Origin: an uncultured Dorea sp.
GTDB lineage: Bacteria; Bacillota; Clostridia; Lachnospirales; Lachnospiraceae
DNA length: 64,000 nucleotides
Reading direction: 5' to 3'
Assembly (NCBI GenBank): GCA_900550865.1
Contig: URTM01000008.1
Location: 1-64,000, forward strand
Below the pieces are notes generated by a model, which worked only from the letters and a program-made list of their open reading frames with translations, was not told where the DNA came from and searched no databases. Position numbers and translations under genes: made by a program. Each line of letters begins with the position of its first letter. Position 1 is the first letter of the stretch. Shown piece by piece: positions 51,755 through 60,648 of the stretch.

Positions 51755-51812
51755 ATACAAAAATGCCATATATTCGACACTGTTTATCTGTTAATAATGT
51801 CGAATATATGGC
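51755..51812 (-). terminator. Terminator after the LysR gene
   Basis: Perfect 15-bp arms (51798-51812 and 51765-51779, core CATATATTCGACA) followed on the minus strand by ATTTTTG. The rest of 51608-51885 holds only the presumed promoter of the 51607 gene, for which no clear boxes were found. Confidence 0.75.
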
Positions 51813-51885
51813 TTATCCTCAACTTTTTGTTCCCTTCTATCAACTTTTTTCTTATCCTGTATCCACAGATTGTCCGATTCAAATC

Positions 51886-52794
51886 TTACCGTACAATCTC
51901 TCCACGTTTTATTTTCTCAATCCATTCCTGTATAAACTGCCGGAAACACTGCACTGCTTCATTTTCCACCTCTTCTCTTCTGGTGATCATACATGCCTTC
52001 CATTCATATATTCCATCCGAAAACGGAATCAGCCGCATCCCGGATTCTTTCATATCGTCAAACACAAAATCCACCGTCACAGATACTCCTTTATTTGCTT
52101 TCACCATCTTATGACACAGACTGAAACCACTGGTCTGGAATGCTATATCCGGCTGAAATCCCGCTTCTTTACATTTCTGCATAATCATATGGTAGATTGC
52201 GAACTGGTTGCTCTCTATATACAACGGCCTGTCCTTCAGGTCTTCTATCGTAACACTTTCACGTTTACTTAAAGGATCCTGCTCATTCACTAACATTTTA
52301 ACAGGAAATGTCTCCAAAGAAACCACATGATATAATTCTTCATCAAATTCTCCGATAGAAAAGGCTACATTTCCTTCATTCTCTGCAAACAGATGCTCTG
52401 TCTGAAGATCCGGATATTCTCTGTAATGAAACTCTATATCCGGATATCTCCTGCGAAATTCTGCAATACAGTCCGGTGTCACCATACGGATGATTCCATA
52501 AGCAGACAACAGATCTACCACTTTCTTCTGTCTCTGCTCGATATGCAGGATATCTTTCTTAACCTGATAATAATCTGCAATATCTTTATCCGCATATTCC
52601 AGAAAACGTTTTCCACTCTCTGTAATCTGCATACCGGCTTTATTGCGTATAAAGAGACGGCACCCCATCTCTGCCTCCAGGTTCTTTACGATCTTACTGA
52701 TCCCCTGAGGTGTCATATAGAGAATACGGGATGCCTTTGCAATACTTTCTTCTTTTGCAATTGTCTGAAATACTTTTAAATCTTTAATGTCCAT
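51886..52794 (-). CDS. LysR-family transcriptional regulator
   Basis: The 302-residue protein has the LysR HTH at residues 1-60 (LKVFQTIAKEESIAKASRILYMTPQGISKIVKNLEAEMGCRLF) and a PBP-like effector domain (about 90-295). It lies upstream of the TDT transporter and C_GCAxxG_C_C genes on the same strand and 32 bp after mgtE. Likely targets are the two downstream genes; that is inference from position. Confidence 0.9.
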   Translation of the reverse strand: MDIKDLKVFQTIAKEESIAKASRILYMTPQGISKIVKNLEAEMGCRLFIRNKAGMQITESGKRFLEYADKDIADYYQVKKDILHIEQRQKKVVDLLSAYGIIRMVTPDCIAEFRRRYPDIEFHYREYPDLQTEHLFAENEGNVAFSIGEFDEELYHVVSLETFPVKMLVNEQDPLSKRESVTIEDLKDRPLYIESNQFAIYHMIMQKCKEAGFQPDIAFQTSGFSLCHKMVKANKGVSVTVDFVFDDMKESGMRLIPFSDGIYEWKACMITRREEVENEAVQCFRQFIQEWIEKIKRGEIVR

Positions 52795-52826
52795 TTTTAT
52801 TTCTCTTCGCTCTTACTATGTGTATT

Positions 52827-54215
52827 CTATCCAGCCAGATGCATCATATTGATCAGGAAGATCCAGCTCAGTCCATAATATGATATAACCGCTACAAGGT
52901 CATTGACCGTTGTGATAAGTGGTCCGGACGCTACCGCCGGATCTACATGGATCTTCTTGAAGAACAGCGGGATCAGTGTTCCGACCGCTCCTGAGATTAC
53001 CATTGCCAACAGCAGTGACGCTCCGATACATCCGGATACCGCATATGCAAACACGAATGTCTTGCCTTTAAATAATGCAATATAAAGACCGATCAACGCA
53101 AACGACAGTATTCCAAGGATCGATCCATTCGAAAATGCAATCTTCATTTCCTTGAATACCAGTTCTGCCTTCTGCTTTCCGGTCAGTGACTCGTCCATCA
53201 ATACACGAATCGTTACGGCCAGTGACTGCGTACCTACGTTACCTGCCATATCCAGGATCAGTGACTGGAAACACATGATGATTGTAAGCTGGCTTACCAC
53301 TTCTTCAAACAGACCGACTACGGATGAAACGACCATTCCAAGTCCCAGCAATACCAGAAGCCACGGAAGTCTCTTCTTGATACTTTCTCTTAATGGTTCT
53401 TTCAAATCTTCCTCTGCGGTCAGACCGGCGAACTTCGCATAGTCTTCACCCATCTCATCATCGACCAGGTCGATCATACTCTGGGATGTGATGACTCCGA
53501 GAAGTTTATTGTCGTTGTCCAGTACCGGGATCGAATCCTCGGAATAATCTTTCAATCTCTCGATACAGTCATCGATCAGCTCATTTCCATATACATATGG
53601 GTACGATGTCGCAATCAGATCTTCTAACGGAGACTCTCTTCTCGCGATGATCAGATCTTTCAGATCCATTGCTCCGTAAAATGTATTATCTTCCGTTACC
53701 ATAAATAACGTAGAAATGTTATCATTCTTTGCTGCCTGTTCTACCAGACTGCTCATTGCCTGCTTCACCGTCAGATTCTCACGGATCATGATGCAGTTCG
53801 TTGTCATTCTGCTTCCGATCTCTTCCTCATCAAAGGAAGCGATGATTGCCATGTCCTTTCTGGCATCGTCATCCATTAATTCGATCAGCAGATTTTTCTT
53901 TTCTTTCGGAATCATCTGCAGAACATCCACAACTGCATCCGTCTCCATTGCCGAAAGGATCGCTGCTGCTTTTTTGATATCCATCTCATCCAGATATTCT
54001 GCTGCTTCCTGTTCGTCGATATGCTCGAAGATATCAGAAAGCATGTCCAGATCCAGGATTCTGCAGATTTTTCTTCTCTCTGATACTTTCAGCTGTGGAA
54101 ATACTTCTGCAAGGTCATTTGCATGATAATCTTCCAGTCTGCTTCTCATAATACCTGGTGATGTATTACTTCTGATGATTTCCAGTATCTCGACTGTGTA
54201 ATCTTTGTTTTCCAT
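52827..54215 (-). CDS. mgtE: MgtE-type magnesium transporter
   Basis: The 462-residue protein has the MgtE N domain (about 15-130, with HANDLAEVFPQL and repeated helices), two CBS domains (about 140-260, TNCIMIRENLTVKQAMSSLV and DDCIERLKDYSEDSIPVLDNDNKLLGVITSQSMIDLV) and five TM segments (about 285-460, with DMAGNVGTQSLAVTIRVL and DPAVASGPLITTVNDLVAVISYYG lining the pore). Cytosolic Mg closes the channel through the N and CBS domains. GGAGG lies 7 bp before the ATG. It has a long leader that could be regulatory. Confidence 0.96.
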   Translation of the reverse strand: MENKDYTVEILEIIRSNTSPGIMRSRLEDYHANDLAEVFPQLKVSERRKICRILDLDMLSDIFEHIDEQEAAEYLDEMDIKKAAAILSAMETDAVVDVLQMIPKEKKNLLIELMDDDARKDMAIIASFDEEEIGSRMTTNCIMIRENLTVKQAMSSLVEQAAKNDNISTLFMVTEDNTFYGAMDLKDLIIARRESPLEDLIATSYPYVYGNELIDDCIERLKDYSEDSIPVLDNDNKLLGVITSQSMIDLVDDEMGEDYAKFAGLTAEEDLKEPLRESIKKRLPWLLVLLGLGMVVSSVVGLFEEVVSQLTIIMCFQSLILDMAGNVGTQSLAVTIRVLMDESLTGKQKAELVFKEMKIAFSNGSILGILSFALIGLYIALFKGKTFVFAYAVSGCIGASLLLAMVISGAVGTLIPLFFKKIHVDPAVASGPLITTVNDLVAVISYYGLSWIFLINMMHLAG

Positions 54216-54604
54216 ACCTTTACCTCCTATCCTTTTCCTAGTGCACGATAACCGGATATATATTTTCCGGTTTTCTACACCATAAACACACTGCAGGATA
54301 TGTAACGATCATATCCTCCATGAAACGACTGCTATTATTCACTTGTAATACTCATTGGGAAATAGGATAAGAAATAAAAGAAATCTATAATGCCTGTACC
54401 TAGAACCTGCCACTTGGAGCTTCTCTTAAATGTACAGCAATTAACTCAAACAGAATCGACTGTTGCTTAATAAACTTTTTAATTTCCATCCTATGCTGCA
54501 ACTTCGCCCATGACTATCGCAACCGTCCATTCTGTTCACCTGCCTTTTTTGTTGAATTTTATCATTGATTTTCTAACTATCGTGTGCAGTATCATAACTG
54601 CCCG
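54216..54604 (-). promoter_or_regulatory. Long structured leader of mgtE, function unknown
   Basis: About 390 nt lie between the mgtE promoter and start codon with no gene. Stems visible on the minus-strand RNA include CUGUAC/GUACAG enclosing palindromic copy C, GGAUAUG/CAUAUCC (54318-54298), and AACCGGA/UCCGGUU near 54250-54276. I compared the sequence with the M-box (Mg riboswitch) consensus and did not find its conserved GUUAGGUGAGGCUCC or UGCUGCC segments. A divergent or unknown Mg-responsive leader is possible. Confidence 0.45.
54402..54428 (+). repeat. Dispersed palindromic element, copy C
   Basis: AGAACCTGCCACTTGGAGCTTCTCTT lies in the middle of the mgtE leader. It matches copies A and B over AGAAC-TGCCAC and GAGCTTCTCTT. 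Confidence 0.45.
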
Positions 54605-54610
54605 CAACAT

Positions 54611-54639
54611 ATTATAGACTTTCGTACTATGAATTTCAA
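54611..54639 (-). promoter_or_regulatory. mgtE promoter
   Basis: TTGAAA (54639-54634) and TATAAT (54616-54611) are 17 bp apart on the minus strand. The remaining 54640-54789 gap must hold the promoter of the divergent SulP gene; no clear boxes were identified for it. Confidence 0.75.
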
Positions 54640-54789
54640 GCCTTTTTCCATGTACAACTCTATATATTTCCCACAAAATTGTATATAAATGCAAACACTC
54701 CCCCTTCGGCTTTCTTCCTATGATATACTTTTAAAGTTGTTTTTATAGATTAGAGGAATAAAACAAAAGAGAAAGGGTAAAATTTACAC

Positions 54790-56436
54790 ATGAATTCATT
54801 GAAACCAATGTTACTGACTTCACTGAAATCTTACGACCGGTCCCAGTTTGTAAAAGATGTGACCGCAGGAATCATTGTCGCAATCATTGCACTTCCGCTG
54901 TCCATAGCACTTGCACTGGCCTCCGGTGTCGGACCGGAAGCCGGAATCTTCACGGCCATCGTTGCGGGATTTGTCATCTCCGTACTTGGCGGAAGCAGTG
55001 TACAGATTGCCGGACCGACTGCCGCATTTGCAACCATCGTTGCGGGTATTGTCGCCAAAGACGGACTGGACGGGCTCGTAATTTCAACCATCCTTGCAGG
55101 TATCTTTCTGATCCTGATGGGCTTTTGCCACTTCGGAAGCCTGATCAAATTCATTCCGTATACGATCACAACCGGCTTCACATCCGGAATCGCCGTTACA
55201 ATCGTCATCGGACAGTTAAAGGATTTCTTCGGAGTCACTTATCCGGACGGCGTAAAGCCAATTGAAACCACTGAAAAATTCAAAGCATTTATTGAAAATA
55301 TTTCTACCATGAATATCGCTGCTCTGGCCGTCGGTATCGTAAGCCTTGCGATCCTGATTATCTCACCGATGATCTTCAAAAAGATCCCGGGGTCTCTGAT
55401 TGCCGTTATCGTCGGAATCCTGATGGTAAAGTTCCTGCCGCTTAAGGTTGCTACAATTGGAAATCTTTACACGATCAGTAATTCGCTTCCGTCATTTCAT
55501 CTGCCGGCCGTGAATCTGCACATTATAGAAAATGCGATTCCCAATGCATTTACCATTGCTGTGCTTGCTGCGATCGAATCACTTCTTTCCTGCGTCGTCG
55601 CAGACGGAATGATCAACGGTAAGCACCGTTCCGACATGGAGCTGGTTGCCCAGGGTGCCGGTAATATCGCCTCTGCTTTATTCGGAGGTATCCCTGCCAC
55701 AGGAGCAATCGCAAGAACCGCTGCCAACATCAAAAATGGCGGACGTACACCGGTTGCCGGAATGGTACACTCCATCACACTGGTCATCGTACTCGTCGTA
55801 CTAATGCCGTTCGCCGGAATGATCCCAATGCCGACCATCGCAGCAATCCTGTTTATCGTAGCATACAATATGTGCCAGTGGCGTACATTCGTACACTTAA
55901 TCCGCACTGCACCGAAAAGTGATATCATCGTGTTATTTGCAACCTTCATTCTTACAATCCTGTTCGACCTTGTGGTTGCGATCGAGATCGGCATGGTGCT
56001 TGCATGTCTTCTCTTCATCAAACGTATGAGTGAGGAAACACATGTCGATGGCTGGACTTACGTGGATGATGATACACCGGATGTGGATGCACATCTTAAG
56101 AAACTTCCACTGCAGATCCGTGTCTATGAGATCACCGGGCCATTGTTCTTTGGTGCTGCAGATGCGATCGAGCACATCGTTGTCAAAGACTTTACGACTT
56201 GCCTGGTTCTTCGTATGAGAAGTGTTCCGGCAATCGACAGTACCGCGATGAACGCATTATTTAACCTGACAAAAGTATGTGAAAATAAGGGAATTACGCT
56301 GGTATTCTCGCATGTAAATGAACAGCCGATGAAGGTTATGGAGAAGGCCGGATTCGTGGAGCTGGTTGGACGGGAGAATTTCTGTCCGAATATATCGGCG
56401 GCGCTTAGACATGCGGAGGCGATTATCGGGAGTTAA
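54790..56436 (+). CDS. SulP-family anion transporter with STAS domain
   Basis: The 548-residue protein has 10-14 TM helices (about 20-410) and a cytoplasmic STAS domain (about 430-545, VLRMRSVPAIDSTAMNALFNL). SulP marks are DVTAGIIVAIIALPLSIALALASGVGPEAGIFTAIVAGFV and SVQIAGPTAAFATIVAGIV. Substrates in the family are sulfate, bicarbonate or dicarboxylates; none can be assigned here. The ribosome site (GAAAGGG) is about 14 bp upstream, rather far. It is divergent from mgtE. Confidence 0.9.
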   Translation: MNSLKPMLLTSLKSYDRSQFVKDVTAGIIVAIIALPLSIALALASGVGPEAGIFTAIVAGFVISVLGGSSVQIAGPTAAFATIVAGIVAKDGLDGLVISTILAGIFLILMGFCHFGSLIKFIPYTITTGFTSGIAVTIVIGQLKDFFGVTYPDGVKPIETTEKFKAFIENISTMNIAALAVGIVSLAILIISPMIFKKIPGSLIAVIVGILMVKFLPLKVATIGNLYTISNSLPSFHLPAVNLHIIENAIPNAFTIAVLAAIESLLSCVVADGMINGKHRSDMELVAQGAGNIASALFGGIPATGAIARTAANIKNGGRTPVAGMVHSITLVIVLVVLMPFAGMIPMPTIAAILFIVAYNMCQWRTFVHLIRTAPKSDIIVLFATFILTILFDLVVAIEIGMVLACLLFIKRMSEETHVDGWTYVDDDTPDVDAHLKKLPLQIRVYEITGPLFFGAADAIEHIVVKDFTTCLVLRMRSVPAIDSTAMNALFNLTKVCENKGITLVFSHVNEQPMKVMEKAGFVELVGRENFCPNISAALRHAEAIIGS

Positions 56437-56455
56437 TAAATGAAATACCCACGGA

Positions 56456-56658
56456 ATAAAAGTTAGGAATCCTTTCCAGTGAATGTGTAGGAGGCGTTGG
56501 TAATACTTAAGGGGTAAAATTCTGCGTTAGGTATTCAAAATTTGACTGTTTGAGCGTATGCGAGTTTCAAATTTTGAATGCCTGCTTTTAGCAGAATTTT
56601 ACCCCTTTAGTATTACCCGCCGACGGAACCTGAACAGGAAAGGATTCCTAACTTTTAT
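56456..56658. repeat. 203-bp nested inverted repeat between sulP-type and thrH genes
   Basis: Three paired blocks form one long hairpin: 22 bp perfect (56456-56477 with 56637-56658, starting ATAAAAGTTAGGAATCC), 27 bp with one mismatch (GGTAATACTTAAGGGGTAAA block with its partner around 56588-56618), and 16 bp with one mismatch (ATTCAAAATTTGA with TCAAATTTTGAAT), around a 20-bp loop. No gene or T tract is inside, and no target-site duplication is obvious at the ends. It lies in a convergent gap. Confidence 0.85.
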
Positions 56659-56685
56659 GCAGGTCCGGGCAGCCAGCCTGATGCA

Positions 56686-57291
56686 TTAAATCCCCATAGC
56701 AGATTTAATTGCTCCCAGCAGTTCCTCATATGTCTCATAAGCCGGAATCTCCGGATAATCTTCCTTAATTTTCTCAGTCGTGCGGAATAAGAATCCTGCT
56801 TTTCCTGCCTGGATCATGCCCAGATCGTTGTATGAATCGCCGCTTGCGATCGTCTCGAACCCGATGGACTGCAGTGCTTTTACCGTGCTGAGTTTGGAAT
56901 TCTCCACACGCATCTTGAAGTCTGTGATCTCGCCGTTATCTGCGATTTCAAGACTGTTGCAGAACAGTGTCGGTCTTCCGAGCTTTTCCATCAATGGCTG
57001 TGCGAACTCTGTAAATGTATCACTGATCAGGATTACCTGACTAAATGAGCGCAGTTCGTCTAAGAATTCTTTTGCTCCCGGAAGCGGATCGATCTTTGCG
57101 ATCGTCTCCTGGATCTCTTTGATTCCAAGTCCATGCTCTCTTAAAATATCCAGTCTCCATCTCATCAGTTTATTGTAATCCGGTTCATCTCTGGTCGTTC
57201 TTTTCAGTTCCGGGATTCCACTTGCCTCTGCAAATGCGATCCATATCTCCGGTACCAGTACCCCTTCAACATCCAAGCATGTAATATACAT
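56686..57291 (-). CDS. thrH: ThrH-type phosphoserine phosphatase / homoserine phosphotransferase
   Basis: The 201-residue HAD-family enzyme begins MYITCLDVEGVLVPEIW, where the aspartate-nucleophile DXEG replaces the common DXDG, as in ThrH. Other HAD motifs are ILISDTFTEFAQP (motif II), KLSTVKALQSIGFETIASGDSYNDLGMI (motifs III and IV). It hydrolyses phosphoserine and can phosphorylate homoserine. The start at 57291 is supported by AGGAGG 8 bp upstream; the longer frame to 57336 has no ribosome site. Confidence 0.9.
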   Translation of the reverse strand: MYITCLDVEGVLVPEIWIAFAEASGIPELKRTTRDEPDYNKLMRWRLDILREHGLGIKEIQETIAKIDPLPGAKEFLDELRSFSQVILISDTFTEFAQPLMEKLGRPTLFCNSLEIADNGEITDFKMRVENSKLSTVKALQSIGFETIASGDSYNDLGMIQAGKAGFLFRTTEKIKEDYPEIPAYETYEELLGAIKSAMGI

Positions 57292-57344
57292 TTTCTCATT
57301 CCTCCTGTAATTTTTTGTCTTTTTGCTTTCCATCATATCACATA

Positions 57345-57368
57345 TCTGTATATTTTACAGATTTTTAT
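57345..57368. repeat. Short 3'-end repeat, copy 2
   Basis: ATATCTGTATATTTTACAGATTT contains the stop of the GGDEF/EAL gene region and nearly repeats the sequence at 42260-42283. Confidence 0.35.
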
Positions 57369-59443
57369 GAAGTCTCATCTAATAATTTTTCAAATTCCAC
57401 CTGTGTCACCGGTTTTGAAAAATAATATCCCTGCAGATAATCACATCCATGATTTTCCAGAAATTCTGCCTGTTCTTTTGTCTCCACACCTTCTGCGACA
57501 ACTTTCATCTCCAGATGATGAGCAAGATCGATCAGTGCGATCAGTATATGGTTACTCTTTCGATCCCTTCCAATTTTCTGTACGAATCCCATATCCAGTT
57601 TGATAATGTCGAAATCGTAATCTCGCATCGTACTGAATGAAGACATTCCGCTTCCGAAATCATCGATCAGAAGCTTTGCTCCTTCTTTCCGGATACATTT
57701 CAGGAACTCGACTCCCTTTTCAGATATTACCGTGTATGCGGACTCTGTAATCTCATAATTGATTTTGTCTTCATTTCCATGTGTCTCTTTTGTATTTTTC
57801 ATGATTTCATCCATAAATTCCTGATTCATCAGATCCATTCTGGATAAATTCATAGCGATCTGAACACATTTCTTCCCTGATTCCCTGCGTTTTTTCTGAA
57901 ATTTGCGGACCTGTTCATATATTTCATGATCCATTTTCGTAATGTATCCACTCTCTTCCAGTGTCGGAATAAACTGATCCGGGAACATCTTGCCATTTTC
58001 CACCGAATCCCATCTTGCCAGAGCCTCTGCCGATACGATTTCTTTTGTCCATGCATCATAGACCGGCTGATAATATGCCTGGATCTCATCCGTCTTAATT
58101 GCTACATCCAGGTTCATCAGTGCCATGCTTCTTCTCTCATAATCCTGATTCATCGTTTCGTTGAATATCTCATACGGTCTGACATAACGGTTAGAAATTG
58201 CCATCTTTGCCAGTTTTGCCCTGTCACACATATCAGAAACCTTCAGATTACATCCTTGCGGAATATGATAAATTCCACACCGCCCGTAAATTTCTATTTT
58301 TGTATTCTTACGAATATGCGTCCGATGCAGCAGTTCCGGTAATTTTTCCAGATCTAGATTCCTGCGTTTTATAAGAACCGTAAATCTGTCAGCCTCCTCT
58401 CTTGCTACTACAAGAGGTTTTAAAAAACTGACCTGAAGTGTATTCACTGCACTTCTCAACATTTCATCTCCGATCACATATCCCCAAAGATCATTTACTG
58501 CTTTAAATCTCTGTATATTAAAATATATAATAGAAAATTCTTCATCCGGGTACGATTTCAATATCTCTTCTGTCCGGTGAATAAATCCTTCCCTGTTAAG
58601 TCCGCCTGTAACGGTATCTGTTTCCTGCTGTTCAGTCATATCATCTACGACCATCAGTATCAATTTTCTCTTTTTATCAAACCAGTAATACGTACAGCGC
58701 TGCACATGATTGTCTATATTTCCAATCTGGAATGAATACTGGCCTGATATATTCAAGTTCTCTATTATGTACTCAATTGCTGCGCACCGTTCCAGAATTT
58801 CCATGTTTTTCCCTGCAAGTACCCGATTTTCAAGTTCTTTCACGCATTTGCTGTACGACATCCGTTTTCCTGATTCCAGATTTACATTTTCAGACTGAAA
58901 TGAGCGGAAATAAATCTCATCTCTGTCTACATCGATGATGCCGACTGCCACATAATCCTTCTGATACATGATCTGCCGTATCTTTTCATCTATATACTCT
59001 GTCGTCTCATCTTTCCATACCGCGCATGCTTCTATATGTCCGTTATTCGGATTCTGAAATGTATTGACTTCGACCCGGTACATCTTTTTTTCCTGCATTC
59101 CATCCCAGTAGCAGTTCCGGAATTCCATCTGCATTTTTCCCTGCTCAAACCGCTCCAGCAATACACATCTGCGGAATTTTTCACAAAATACTATCTTTTC
59201 ATCCTCATATACGAAATATGGATAGATATACTCTTCCAGCCATTTCTTCACGCTTTGTTCTTTTATTTCTTTTCCGTCTCTACGTAAAGCTTTGGATTCT
59301 ATTGCAAGCATCTGATCTTCAGTGACATCAATATACACTGCACAAACCTGATTCTGTTCACGCCTCATCAAAAAATTAATTCTTTCCTGATATATCTCTT
59401 CCGAAAGTACCGCTGTATTTTCCTTCCTGTCTGTCTTCTTCAT
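57365..59443 (-). CDS. GGDEF/EAL protein with degenerate GGDEF, probable c-di-GMP phosphodiesterase
   Basis: The 692-residue cytoplasmic protein has two PAS-like sensor segments (about 20-260), a GGDEF domain (about 275-420) and an EAL domain (about 435-690). The GGDEF signature reads REEADRF, so cyclase activity should be lost. The EAL domain keeps its catalytic residues: SAEALARW (EAL), NLSRMDL, INYEITES, LLIDDFGSGMSS (DDFG), IIKLDMGFV, VVAEGVET and LQGYYFSKP. It should therefore degrade c-di-GMP. It is 30 bp after the TrmH-family gene on the same strand. Confidence 0.9.
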   Translation of the reverse strand: MKKTDRKENTAVLSEEIYQERINFLMRREQNQVCAVYIDVTEDQMLAIESKALRRDGKEIKEQSVKKWLEEYIYPYFVYEDEKIVFCEKFRRCVLLERFEQGKMQMEFRNCYWDGMQEKKMYRVEVNTFQNPNNGHIEACAVWKDETTEYIDEKIRQIMYQKDYVAVGIIDVDRDEIYFRSFQSENVNLESGKRMSYSKCVKELENRVLAGKNMEILERCAAIEYIIENLNISGQYSFQIGNIDNHVQRCTYYWFDKKRKLILMVVDDMTEQQETDTVTGGLNREGFIHRTEEILKSYPDEEFSIIYFNIQRFKAVNDLWGYVIGDEMLRSAVNTLQVSFLKPLVVAREEADRFTVLIKRRNLDLEKLPELLHRTHIRKNTKIEIYGRCGIYHIPQGCNLKVSDMCDRAKLAKMAISNRYVRPYEIFNETMNQDYERRSMALMNLDVAIKTDEIQAYYQPVYDAWTKEIVSAEALARWDSVENGKMFPDQFIPTLEESGYITKMDHEIYEQVRKFQKKRRESGKKCVQIAMNLSRMDLMNQEFMDEIMKNTKETHGNEDKINYEITESAYTVISEKGVEFLKCIRKEGAKLLIDDFGSGMSSFSTMRDYDFDIIKLDMGFVQKIGRDRKSNHILIALIDLAHHLEMKVVAEGVETKEQAEFLENHGCDYLQGYYFSKPVTQVEFEKLLDETS

Positions 59444-59473
59444 GTTTTTCGCTGCCCTTTCTATTTTCCCAAT

Positions 59474-60334
59474 CTATTCTTTGTTGCCCAGCTGCCAGAA
59501 AGCAACTGCACTGGCTGCTGCCACATTTAACGAGTCTACCCCGTGTGACATTGGAATCATTACTGTATAATCACATCCGGTAATCGTCTCTTCCGTGAGT
59601 CCTTCTCCCTCTGTTCCCAGAATCACTGCAAGCTTTTCCTCTTTCATAAGTTCCGGATCATCTATACTTACCGAATCATCTTTTAATGCCATAGCTACCG
59701 TCCGGAATCCCATATTCTGTAATATCTGCATTCCTTCTTCCGGCCATTTTACAGAGTTATCCACAAATGTCCACGGAATCTGGAAGACTGTCCCCATACT
59801 GACACGGCTTGCACGCCGGTAAAGTGGATTACTGCATCCCTGTGTCAATATTACTGCATCCATATGCAATGCTGCCGCCGAGCGGAAGATTGCACCGACA
59901 TTTGTCGGATTCATAACATTTTCTAAAATTGCGATCCTTCTGCATCCACTGCAGATCCTTTCCATATCCGGAAGTTCTCTTCTCCGCATTACACACAGCA
60001 TTCCTCTGGTCAGTTTGAAACCGGTCAGCTTCGTAAGCACATCAAATTCTGCCGTATACACAGGGATTTCTCCACATTGTTTCCGTATCTTTACTAAAAG
60101 CTCTATCGTCTCTTCATCTTCTGCAGCCTGTTTCTTTTCTGCCAGTACCGACACCGGTTCATACCCGCCGTCAAGCGCCCTTCCGATCACTTTCGGACTT
60201 TCCGCAATAAACAATCCGTCTTCTGGATGATCTTTGTTCAAAAGCTGGGCTTCTGTAAGCCGTGCGTATACATCCAGCTCCGGAGCATTAAAATCTGTAA
60301 TTTCTATTACATTTTCTACTATATTTTCCATCAT
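59474..60334 (-). CDS. TrmH/SpoU-family RNA methyltransferase
   Basis: The 286-residue protein has an N-terminal substrate-binding region (about 10-115) and a SPOUT domain with the three motifs AILENVMNPTNVGAIFRSAAALHMDAVIL (motif 1), LAVILGTEGEGLTEETI (motif 2) and VMIPMSHGVDSLNVAAASAVAFWQ (motif 3), which form the knot that binds SAM. It 2'-O-methylates a ribose in rRNA or tRNA. Target is unknown. A good promoter lies upstream. Confidence 0.9.
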   Translation of the reverse strand: MMENIVENVIEITDFNAPELDVYARLTEAQLLNKDHPEDGLFIAESPKVIGRALDGGYEPVSVLAEKKQAAEDEETIELLVKIRKQCGEIPVYTAEFDVLTKLTGFKLTRGMLCVMRRRELPDMERICSGCRRIAILENVMNPTNVGAIFRSAAALHMDAVILTQGCSNPLYRRASRVSMGTVFQIPWTFVDNSVKWPEEGMQILQNMGFRTVAMALKDDSVSIDDPELMKEEKLAVILGTEGEGLTEETITGCDYTVMIPMSHGVDSLNVAAASAVAFWQLGNKE

Positions 60335-60382
60335 ATTTTATAACTTCTTTTCCTCTTGCATGATGCTTTTATATGTGACACC

Positions 60383-60411
60383 ATTATAGCGAATACAACA
60401 GAATTTCTCAA
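60383..60411 (-). promoter_or_regulatory. Promoter of the TrmH-family / GGDEF-EAL unit
   Basis: TTGAGA (60411-60406) and TATAAT (60388-60383) are exactly 17 bp apart on the minus strand. The gap 60412-60648 upstream of the methyltransferase gene shows no other structure. Confidence 0.75.
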
Positions 60412-60648
60412 TTCTTTCTTTGACCGTGTGCATGGTTTTTTTCAGATTCCCCCGCCCTTTTTTGCATGCAGAATGTACCATTAACCAATCATTATGGCTG
60501 CCTTTGGATTTTCTCTCTTCTGTGCGGACACCGAATCTCTTGCTATGTCTTATAAAAATATGTTAAAGTACATACAGGTTCCTTACTGTTTAAAACAATG
60601 ATTTATTACGAACAGCTATAAAGTTATGAAAAAAGGAGAACTGCTCTC

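Noticed and set aside
54216..54604. M-box (ykoK) Mg riboswitch before mgtE
   Set aside because: Conserved M-box segments were not found in the leader; I record only an unknown structured leader.
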